This document shows, in pieces, positions 18,156-25,348 of a DNA stretch of 47,353 nt. The first letter of the stretch is position 1. Each line of letters starts with the position of its first letter. Origin of the DNA: an uncultured Lachnospiraceae bacterium (GTDB lineage Bacteria; Bacillota_A; Clostridia; Lachnospirales; Lachnospiraceae); NCBI GenBank assembly GCA_910585355.1, contig CAJUDN010000002.1:1-47353 (forward strand). Reading direction: 5' to 3'. The position numbers and the translations under genes were made by a program. A model generated the notes under the pieces. It did no database searches. It worked only from the letters and a program-made list of their open reading frames with translations, and was not told the origin of the DNA.

Positions 18156-19157
18156 TTATACCTCCTCTTCCAGATCTTCTTCGTCCTCTTCCTGCTCCTC
18201 CTCTGCCGCTTTCCTGTTTTTCTTTGCGCCCTTATACTGGGATTTGATTCTGGGATCCACAAACGCATAGAGAAGGTCTACTCCAAGATTTACGAAGCTG
18301 AATACCACTGCAAGAATCAGAACGCCGCCCTGTACCACAGGGTAGTTCCTGCTCTTGATGGAATCTACCATTAACTTACCGATTCCCGGAATGGAAAAGA
18401 TAGTTTCTGTAAGGATGGAACCGCCTAACAGCATTCCAAACTGGAGACCTACCGCCGTGATGACAGGAATCAGCGCATTCTTCAGCGCATGAAAATAAAT
18501 GACGATGCTTTCCCTCTGTCCTTTGGAACGGGCGGTCCTTATGTAGTCCTGCCGTATCACCTCCAGCATGCTGGACCTGGTCATACGCATAATAACCGCC
18601 GCCGAGCTGGTTCCCAGCGTCAGGGCCGGAAGTATCATATATTCCGCCGACGAATATCCCGAGGACGGAAGCAAACCAAGTTTAACAGAAAACACCAGAA
18701 TCAGGAGAATGCCCATCCAGAAAGCAGGCATGGAGTTTCCAAGAAGAGATAATACTGTAGCCACATGGTCAAAAATGGAATACTGCCTGGTGGCGGCGAT
18801 GATTCCGCAGGGCACTCCAATGAGAAGCGCCACCAGGACGCCAGAGGAAGCTAGACGGAGCGTTACCGGGAACCGTTCCATGACCTCTGTAAATACCGGT
18901 TCCCTTGTTGTATAGGAAATCCCCAAATCGCCATAGAGAACAATGTCCTTCATGTATGTAAAAAACCTTTCCCAAAATCCGTTATTTAACCCAAGGCTTT
19001 CCCGCAGCGCTTCCACCTCCTGGGCCTCCGCCATTTCGCCCAGAATCATCTTGGCCGGATCGCCCGGAGAAATGTACATCAGGAGAAATACCACAAAGGA
19101 TACGCCCAACAGCACTGGAATCATCATCAGAAGCCGCTTCAACGTGTATTTCAGCAT
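18156..19157 (-). CDS. Peptide ABC transporter permease, OppB/DppB type (island 2), acidic tail
   Basis: A 333-residue permease beginning MLKYTLKRLLMMIPVLLG, with the BPD_transp_1 domain and the EAA loop in YIRTARSKGQRES. After the usual end of the family (FVDPRIKSQYKG) it carries an extra tail of about 20 residues made almost only of Glu and Asp after a short Lys/Arg stretch. The tail should lie in the cytoplasm. Its final codons GAA-GAG-GAG-GTA also supply the ribosome site for OppC, so part of its composition may be dictated by translation signals. Island 1 OppB lacks this tail. Confidence 0.93.
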   Translation of the reverse strand: MLKYTLKRLLMMIPVLLGVSFVVFLLMYISPGDPAKMILGEMAEAQEVEALRESLGLNNGFWERFFTYMKDIVLYGDLGISYTTREPVFTEVMERFPVTLRLASSGVLVALLIGVPCGIIAATRQYSIFDHVATVLSLLGNSMPAFWMGILLILVFSVKLGLLPSSGYSSAEYMILPALTLGTSSAAVIMRMTRSSMLEVIRQDYIRTARSKGQRESIVIYFHALKNALIPVITAVGLQFGMLLGGSILTETIFSIPGIGKLMVDSIKSRNYPVVQGGVLILAVVFSFVNLGVDLLYAFVDPRIKSQYKGAKKNRKAAEEEQEEDEEDLEEEV

Positions 19158-19186
19158 TCTATTTCACCCCTTATCCAAATCAAGCA

Positions 19187-19232
19187 TATGGGGAAACCGT
19201 TCGGCTTCCCTGCCAGTATCAGTTTCCCCATA
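19187..19232 (-). repeat. Intercistronic stem-loop between binding protein and OppB (island 2)
   Basis: Eleven-base perfect arms TATGGGGAAAC (19187-19197) and GTTTCCCCATA (19222-19232) enclose 24 bases. No T-run follows on the minus strand, so it is more likely an mRNA-stabilising structure than a terminator. Island 1 has a structure at the same place. Confidence 0.75.
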
Positions 19233-19260
19233 CAGTGGTTATCTGTTGCTGCCGTTTTTT

Positions 19261-20859
19261 CTACTGCCACTCATACGTCCACGGTTCAAAATTATATGGT
19301 GTATATTCGATAGGTTTTAATGCCTTGGAATAGGCATTTGTATTAACCCCCTGCCAATAATAGGTCGCCGGGCAGTAATCCACCAGTTCCTTCTGCAGAT
19401 CCACATAAATCTGTTCTCTCTTTGCACTATCCAGCTCTTTTCTTCCTTCTTCCAGAAGCTCGTCCACCTTCGGATTATTGGTGTGTGAATAGTTGGAAGC
19501 TCCGATCATAGAAGAATGGTAAAGACCGTAAAGGGTATTATCCGGATCGCCGTTGCTGACCCATCCGAAGAAGCACACATCATATTCGCCGGAGTTGACA
19601 GCTTCATAATAAGCTGCATATTCCAGTGTGGTAACGCTCGCTTTTACTCCGATCTTCGCCCAGGAGTTCTGTACTACCTGCGCCGCGTCAATTCTTGCTT
19701 GATTCTCGTTGGTAAAAATCCGGATTTCAAATCCGTCCGGATATCCGGCTTCTGTCAGCAGAGCTTTTGCCGCATCCAGGTCAAAGCCTGCCACATCCAG
19801 GTCTTCCGTTGCATATTGTGTGGTGGACACCATAGGGCCGACGCCCGGCTTTCCAAGACCGTTGTAGGCGGCAATCTGGATGGCTTCCTTATCCACTGCC
19901 ATGCCCAGAGCTTTTCTGACTCTCACATCATCAAGAGGCGCCTTCTGGGTATTATAGCAGACATACTGAATGGTAAAGTTGGGCCCCATCAGAAGCTCTA
20001 AATTCTCATCATCCTCCACACGTTCAATGTCCGTCGCAGAAACGTCATAAGAGAAATGTGCTCCGCCTGTCTCCAGTTCAATCGTTCTGTTGGCATTTTC
20101 CGTAATGGTCTTCCATACCATGTTTTTAATTTTTGCCGGTTCCCCCCAATATTCATCGTTCCTCACAAAAGTAACGCTTTCTCCGTTGACGCAGTCCACA
20201 TATTTATAAGGTCCGGTACCAATGGGATTTTTGGAGATTTCAGCCGTATCGGCATCTGCGTAAAGCTTGGACGGAAGAATGGAAAGTCCTGCCTGCGAAA
20301 ATGCAGAATAGGCTGACGCGTTGGGATACTTATATCCCACCTTAATGGTGTTTTCATCCACAACAGTAATATCGTCTATATTGAGGAACGCTGCTTTGGA
20401 TGATACATGGGAAGAATTTGCAGCACGAATCAGGGACCATTTCACATCATCTGCGGTCAGCGGATCTCCGTTATGGAATTTCACCCCTTTTCTAAGATGA
20501 AATAAAATATGCGTATCGTCCTCATATTCCCAGGATTCTGCCAGCACGCCCACATAACTTCCATCTGGCGCAATCTTCATCAAGGTTTCAAAAATCATTC
20601 CGGCCGGCCGGGACGAGAATACATCGCTCTGGCTCTGAATATCAAGGGTCTGAGGATAGGCGCCATGGGCGATTACCAGTGTCTTTGTTTCACTCAGGTC
20701 ATCGGATGCCGCCGGGGCCGGTGTGTCTGCGGCCGCCGTTGTGCCTGCGGCCTGCTGCGCTCCACTCGTTGCCGGAAGGGGGCTTTCCTTCTTCATGCAC
20801 CCAGATAAAGCGCTTGCCATAAGGGCTGCTGTCAATAGACATACTGTCAGTTTTTTCAT
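19261..20859 (-). CDS. Peptide-binding lipoprotein, SBP family 5 (island 2)
   Basis: A 532-residue solute-binding lipoprotein. The signal peptide ends in the lipobox LSGC with Cys21 lipidated, followed by a short Ala/Thr-rich linker and a family 5 domain with VKFHNGDPLTADDVKW and GTGPYKYV. AGGAG precedes the ATG. It follows the M28 peptidase gene after 34 bases and feeds the OppBCDF transporter encoded next. It is only distantly similar to the island 1 binding protein, so a different ligand range is expected. Confidence 0.95.
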   Translation of the reverse strand: MKKLTVCLLTAALMASALSGCMKKESPLPATSGAQQAAGTTAAADTPAPAASDDLSETKTLVIAHGAYPQTLDIQSQSDVFSSRPAGMIFETLMKIAPDGSYVGVLAESWEYEDDTHILFHLRKGVKFHNGDPLTADDVKWSLIRAANSSHVSSKAAFLNIDDITVVDENTIKVGYKYPNASAYSAFSQAGLSILPSKLYADADTAEISKNPIGTGPYKYVDCVNGESVTFVRNDEYWGEPAKIKNMVWKTITENANRTIELETGGAHFSYDVSATDIERVEDDENLELLMGPNFTIQYVCYNTQKAPLDDVRVRKALGMAVDKEAIQIAAYNGLGKPGVGPMVSTTQYATEDLDVAGFDLDAAKALLTEAGYPDGFEIRIFTNENQARIDAAQVVQNSWAKIGVKASVTTLEYAAYYEAVNSGEYDVCFFGWVSNGDPDNTLYGLYHSSMIGASNYSHTNNPKVDELLEEGRKELDSAKREQIYVDLQKELVDYCPATYYWQGVNTNAYSKALKPIEYTPYNFEPWTYEWQ

Positions 20860-20893
20860 ACTTTACTCCTTTCCTCGCCTTTCTCAGCTTGTA

Positions 20894-22624
20894 TCAGGCG
20901 TCTGCCTCCATTTTCCAACGGAAAATCTGGGCATCCACGGCCTCAATCAGTCTGGCCATCTCTGCCCTCTGGCGGTTACATTGCCGCCTGAAGTCCGTTT
21001 GGTACATTAAATACGTCTCCGGGGTGGTGTTTTCCCGGGTCACTCCCTTCATCATTTTAAAAATATGCAGATCGGAATATCCGCCGTAAGCCGGGTCATG
21101 GTAATATGGACTTCCATATGTATAATGCAGCCTCACCATTCCGCCGGAGATTTTCTTTATAATCTCATCGGTATCCCCAATTCCATATGTTTCGATGGCG
21201 TTTTCCAGTCTTTCCACCGCTCCCTTTAACTCCTCTAATCTTTCCAGTACTCCCTGGAGGTTAAAATCCTCGCTGTATTCGGCCTGAAATGCTTTCATTT
21301 TCTTCTCCGTATATTCTACAAACCGTAACATATCCACCGGCAGCTTCTCTGACTGAAGAATCTCCCACACAATCTTTAAATTTATTCTCGCATCTCTCAA
21401 AAGAAACTCCTCATCCACCTTATCCAGGGTATCTGCAACGGAATGCCACCACGGAGCATAACTGGACGCCCACTGAGCGTATTCCCCGTCTTCCTTTGAA
21501 GCAAATCTGGAAAGCATGCTGATGGGAACTCCCACGCCGCTGAAAGACTCATCCCCCGCTCTTGTCAACCCGTCAGTGAGTACCGGACGAACGCCGGAGA
21601 ATTCTTCAATAATGCTCTCCGGAAGTCCTTCCTTTTCCATCAGGGATGTGCCTCTGGAAACCAGTTCGTCATTTTTGCCGCCGATCAGATCGAGATTGAT
21701 ATGGGCTACACAATTTTTATCCAGATCTTCCCAATGGGTATCCACATACCAGGAAGAGCCCGCGTAGCGTCCATCGGAATGCCCGGACCAGAAAGCCACC
21801 TTTACGCTGCGCTTCAGTTCATCTTTATGCTGAAACAGCACCCGGGCGCATTCCAATGTAGCCGCATTGGAGGTGGCATTGTCTGTAATTCCCTCGTACC
21901 AGGAATCGTAATGGCCGGAAATCAGCACATATTTCTCGCTTTTTCCCGGAATGGACGCCACTGGCATAGAGGTCTTTACCACCCTGTCATCCATTTTAAC
22001 CGTAAGCACCGCCTCTGTTTTCTTTTCTTTACATAAGGCCATTAATTCCAGTCCCGCCTTATGATTAATTTCCACATAGGGAATCCGGCAGAATCGGTAA
22101 AAATCATGAATCGTAGGATTTCCCCACACGGTTCCTATGGTCATATGATGAAGCCATTCTTCTGTCTGCGGCCATATAATAATCATTCCCAGTGCGCCCG
22201 CTTCTCGGGCCGTTCTGGCAAAATCCCCGGAACGGTCGTTGGTTAAAATAATCTTCCCCTTAAACTCCTTAAGCCGCTCTATGTTTTCCTTTTCAGACAG
22301 CGAGGTCTTCTCGCTTGCCGCGTCATAATAAAGCTCTGCCTTCAGCCCATCGGCTTCTCCGCTGTAAACTGCCGCCAGAGCCTCATACTCCTCTTCTCCC
22401 ACCGTCACCTTTGCGCTGACCGGAAGACTTCTGTAGCAGTCATAGGTAAGGATCTCGCACGGTATCTGATACCGTTCCAGATAGGATTTAATATACCGTA
22501 CGGACTCTTCCCCGTCCTCGGAACCGCTGTACCGATGAAGCCTGCTGAAATGTTGGAGCGTCTCTTTCATGAGTTCCAGGCTGATCTCTTCCGCAGCCTG
22601 TGTACCCTTATTCTTGTTTTCCAT
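20894..22624 (-). CDS. M28-family peptidase-like protein with altered active-site motif
   Basis: A 576-residue protein of the M28 fold (Zn aminopeptidase-like) with a PA-type insert around residues 60-220. SGHYDSWYEGITDNATSNA supplies the first metal His and Asp, AHINLDLIGG a later Asp, and WWHSVADTLDKVDE the final His. Where canonical M28 enzymes have the adjacent Glu pair, this protein reads FWSGHSDGRYAGS, so the usual catalytic Glu is not in place. No signal peptide is visible, so it is probably cytoplasmic. Two ATGs are in frame; GGAGGG abuts the first (22630) and is six bases from the second (22624), which I prefer. First gene of island 2, under the divergent LacI-type operator. Confidence 0.88.
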   Translation of the reverse strand: MENKNKGTQAAEEISLELMKETLQHFSRLHRYSGSEDGEESVRYIKSYLERYQIPCEILTYDCYRSLPVSAKVTVGEEEYEALAAVYSGEADGLKAELYYDAASEKTSLSEKENIERLKEFKGKIILTNDRSGDFARTAREAGALGMIIIWPQTEEWLHHMTIGTVWGNPTIHDFYRFCRIPYVEINHKAGLELMALCKEKKTEAVLTVKMDDRVVKTSMPVASIPGKSEKYVLISGHYDSWYEGITDNATSNAATLECARVLFQHKDELKRSVKVAFWSGHSDGRYAGSSWYVDTHWEDLDKNCVAHINLDLIGGKNDELVSRGTSLMEKEGLPESIIEEFSGVRPVLTDGLTRAGDESFSGVGVPISMLSRFASKEDGEYAQWASSYAPWWHSVADTLDKVDEEFLLRDARINLKIVWEILQSEKLPVDMLRFVEYTEKKMKAFQAEYSEDFNLQGVLERLEELKGAVERLENAIETYGIGDTDEIIKKISGGMVRLHYTYGSPYYHDPAYGGYSDLHIFKMMKGVTRENTTPETYLMYQTDFRRQCNRQRAEMARLIEAVDAQIFRWKMEADA

Positions 22625-22651
22625 GGCCATCCCTCCGTTTCCGTTTTCTAA

Positions 22652-22680
22652 ACCATATCATAATTTTTGATACGTGTCAA
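22652..22680 (-). promoter_or_regulatory. Island 2 promoter with overlapping LacI-type operator
   Basis: On the minus strand TTGACA (22680-22675) is 17 bases from TATGGT (22657-22652). The near-palindrome TTGATACGTGTCAA at 22667-22680 covers the -35 element, so a bound repressor would block polymerase. The site closely matches a second one at 22864-22877. Confidence 0.78.
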
Positions 22681-22859
22681 TTATATTTGCTAAAAATTTT
22701 GGTTACATAAATATTTTTTCTGTATTTCGCTGTCTTTATATTTTGAATTCCGCAATTTTTGTTGTAATAATGTAAAATTTTGAGTTTTTTCAATTTTTCT
22801 ATTTCTTTTTTATTCATTTATGATATAATGTTTTCAAATTAACAATTCTGTTTTTCGGA

Positions 22860-22888
22860 TTGATTAATACGTATCAATATTTTATAAT
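22860..22888 (+). promoter_or_regulatory. Promoter of the LacI-SBP regulator with overlapping operator
   Basis: TTGATT (22860-22865) lies 17 bases before TATAAT (22883-22888). The near-palindrome TTAATACGTATCAA at 22864-22877 (extended to 16 bases by flanking A and T) lies over the end of the -35 element and the spacer, consistent with autoregulation. Confidence 0.78.
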
Positions 22889-22917
22889 GGTAAAAAATGG
22901 TAGTTGGGGGATTTTTC

Positions 22918-25101
22918 ATGTCTACGATGAACGATATTGCCAAGTTGGCCGGAGTATCTCAGGGGACCGTATCCAATGTGCTTAATAACAGAGGAAACGT
23001 CTCTGCAAAAAAAATCAAGCTTGTCCAGGAAGCCGCCCGGCAGGTCGGCTACATTATGAACGCCCCTGCCCACCAGTTGAGAAGTTCCTCCATGCTGTCA
23101 AAAACCATTGGCATCATTCTTCCCAATATCACCGATGCAAAATATGCCGCTCTTTACACCTCCCTTCAGTATTTCTGGCAAAACCAGGAATATCAGGTCT
23201 CTTTATGGCTTACCAATGACACGCCGTATTATGAAAAGGCGGCCATCTCCGCCGCCACTGCCGCCAGAGTCAGCGGAATTCTCACGGTCACTTGTCTCCC
23301 CGATTCCGCCGACAGCTATAAGACTATCCGCCAATACGGCGGAACGGTTGTCTACATGGAAAGGGAAATGGAAAATACATTTCCCTATATCGGCTATGAT
23401 TATTATCAGGCTGGCTGGGAAATGGCCAAAAGAGCCCTGGAAAAAGGCTTTCGATCTGCTGCGCTGGTCCTGGGGCTCGGTTTTTTTTCCTGTGAATCCC
23501 AGTTTGAAAAAGGTTTTGGCGACCGCCTGTCCTCCTGCCGTATTTCTGATTTTAAGTGGCAGACTCATAATACATACTTGTCGGATGCATTCCAGACGGC
23601 TTTCCGTCTCTATGAAAACAGCGCCTATCCGGACTGTGTTATTATATCCGGAAAAAGCTTAAGCGATAAGATTTCCCAGGCTTTCTCATCTGTCAGCTCC
23701 GTTTCCCCGCCTCCGCTCCTTGCAATCACCAGCGACAGCCGGGAAGCCCGCTGTAACGACTCCTGTTATTGCATGGATTATTCCGTCCTAGCCTGTGAAG
23801 CCGGAAACCTTCTTCTGGATTCTCTGGATCATCCCGAAAACGTTCCCGAAAGAACGCTATTGGATGCATCCGGCTTTATACGTAAAAAAAAGATTCCTTA
23901 TATAGCAAAAAAGAAAATCTCTCTGAACGTTCTCCTTGTCCAGGGACAGCCTGCTACTGCCATCATGCAGATGACCCCTCATTTTTCTGAGCAAACAGGC
24001 CTGGACATTAACTACGTGACGCTCCCATTGGGCGAATTGACCTCCGTTTTATCCCAGATGAACGGAAACCACTTTTTTGATGTGATCCGAACCAATATCA
24101 CTACCACACCACGATTTTCTGAAGGAGCTTTGGAACCAATTTCCGATGACCTGTTCCGGGAGCTGACAAAAACCATGTATCCGGAAGTAGTAAAGGGATT
24201 TTCTTTTTGTCACGGCCAGGCGGTCGCCGTTCCATTTGATATTAATACCTACTTCTATGCTTACCGAAAGGACATTTTTACCGATCCGGTGATTATGCGG
24301 ACCTATCTGGAAAAATACGGCGAAGAATTGGAACTTCCGGGCAATTTTGAGCGCTTTAACCGGGTAGCTGCCTACTTTTGTAAAAAGGAAAATCCAGATT
24401 CTCCCGTTCCCTACGGCACTACGGGTCCTGCCAATGATATGGCTCTGGTTTTCTCCCATTTTCAGTTTATTTACCGGAATCTTGGAGGACGGCTGGCAGA
24501 TGAGAACGGAGCCTTTGTCTTCGACAGGGATCTTGCCCTGCGGGCCATCCGGCTTCAAATGGAGCTTATGCCTCATTCCCTGTCTCTCCAGAGCAGCCGC
24601 CGCGATTTCAACGTGACCAACTTCATTGAGGAAAAAACAGCCCTGGAAATCGTATCCACCTCATATGCTTCAAGGCTTTTAAACCTGCGCCACCGCTCCA
24701 TCAATGGTCTTCTGGGGTTCTCCCATCTTCCGGCCAATACAGGAACCTTCGGAGGCGGAGCCCTGGCGATTCCCCACGGATGCAGAGAGCTCCATGCGGC
24801 AGAAAGATATATCGAATGGGCCTCTGGTTTTGACCAGGCCTATGTGTTCACTCTCCTTGGCGGCGCAACCCCGCATAAATCCATTTACAAAGAGCATGAT
24901 ATTCTGGAGCTGTATCCGTGGTTCGGTCTCATGGACCAGGCCATTGAGACATCCTCTCCTTTAAGCGAGCTGGATATTTTTGACCGGTACCATCTGGAGC
25001 GGTTCATGGGCTTTACTTTAAGCAATATTTACTGCGGCGTTATCCCCCTGGACAGTTGTCTGAACGTACTGGAACAGGGGATTGCTTCCTATTTACTGTG
25101 A
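22918..25101 (+). CDS. LacI-type regulator fused to a solute-binding-protein-like domain
   Basis: A 727-residue protein. Residues 1-50 form a LacI helix-turn-helix (NDIAKLAGVSQGTVSNVLNN), followed by a hinge and a LacI/periplasmic-binding-protein sensor core (about 60-330, containing TIGIILPNITDAKYAALY). A second half (about 340-720) resembles extracellular solute-binding proteins of family 1, with AVAVPFDINTYFYAYRKDIF and a late GGGALAIPHGC. No signal peptide or membrane segment is visible, so both sensor domains would be in the cytoplasm. GGGGG lies seven bases before the ATG at 22918; an in-frame ATG at 22897 lacks such a site. It is divergent from island 2, and paired operators indicate that it controls island 2 and itself. 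Two sensor domains suggest two ligands. Confidence 0.9.
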   Translation: MSTMNDIAKLAGVSQGTVSNVLNNRGNVSAKKIKLVQEAARQVGYIMNAPAHQLRSSSMLSKTIGIILPNITDAKYAALYTSLQYFWQNQEYQVSLWLTNDTPYYEKAAISAATAARVSGILTVTCLPDSADSYKTIRQYGGTVVYMEREMENTFPYIGYDYYQAGWEMAKRALEKGFRSAALVLGLGFFSCESQFEKGFGDRLSSCRISDFKWQTHNTYLSDAFQTAFRLYENSAYPDCVIISGKSLSDKISQAFSSVSSVSPPPLLAITSDSREARCNDSCYCMDYSVLACEAGNLLLDSLDHPENVPERTLLDASGFIRKKKIPYIAKKKISLNVLLVQGQPATAIMQMTPHFSEQTGLDINYVTLPLGELTSVLSQMNGNHFFDVIRTNITTTPRFSEGALEPISDDLFRELTKTMYPEVVKGFSFCHGQAVAVPFDINTYFYAYRKDIFTDPVIMRTYLEKYGEELELPGNFERFNRVAAYFCKKENPDSPVPYGTTGPANDMALVFSHFQFIYRNLGGRLADENGAFVFDRDLALRAIRLQMELMPHSLSLQSSRRDFNVTNFIEEKTALEIVSTSYASRLLNLRHRSINGLLGFSHLPANTGTFGGGALAIPHGCRELHAAERYIEWASGFDQAYVFTLLGGATPHKSIYKEHDILELYPWFGLMDQAIETSSPLSELDIFDRYHLERFMGFTLSNIYCGVIPLDSCLNVLEQGIASYLL

Positions 25102-25104
25102 AAG

Positions 25105-25124
25105 TTCAGCGCTCCAGCGCTGAA
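25105..25124 (+). terminator. Hairpin after the LacI-SBP gene
   Basis: Nine-base arms TTCAGCGCT and AGCGCTGAA are separated by two bases, three bases after the stop codon. No T-run follows (CTGTGTG), so it may act as an mRNA 3'-end structure rather than an efficient terminator. Confidence 0.55.
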
Positions 25125-25130
25125 CTGTGT

Positions 25131-25247
25131 GAAAACGTGGTCACGAAGTGACAGCTTCCATTCCCGTTTTCTGCACATCCGCCGGAGGCTTAAAGTAAAT
25201 CCCCTTTCATGTATGGTGGTGCCAGCAAAGCGGCATGGGGATTTACT
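25131..25247. repeat. Composite inverted-repeat element upstream of asnS
   Basis: Three nested pairings are seen: GAAAACG/CGTTTTC (25131-25137 and 25165-25171) around the hairpin GTCAC-GAA-GTGAC (25140-25152), and eleven-base perfect arms AGTAAATCCCC (25194-25204) and GGGGATTTACT (25237-25247). The text between contains TTTTCTGC and CCGCCGGAGGC, tokens that recur in the repeats at 37591-37680 and 47194-47353. It lies upstream of the asnS promoter and is probably a REP-like intergenic element. Confidence 0.6.
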
Positions 25248-25270
25248 AGATAAATAACCCTCTTACCCCC

Positions 25271-25299
25271 TTGAATCTCCGGCGAAAATACGATATACT
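25271..25299 (+). promoter_or_regulatory. asnS promoter
   Basis: TTGAAT (25271-25276) and TATACT (25294-25299) are separated by 17 bases. The predicted 43-base leader has a small hairpin (GCCTTT/AAAGGC near 25311-25329) and the ribosome site AGAAGGAG. No T-box elements are present. Confidence 0.75.
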
Positions 25300-25348
25300 G
25301 ACATAAACTGCCTTTATTTCCAAAAAGGCAAACAGAAGGAGAAAAACA

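Noticed and set aside
25102..25348. T-box riboswitch in front of asnS
   Set aside because: No AGGGTGG T-box core or specifier loop is visible; only REP-like hairpins and a promoter are present.
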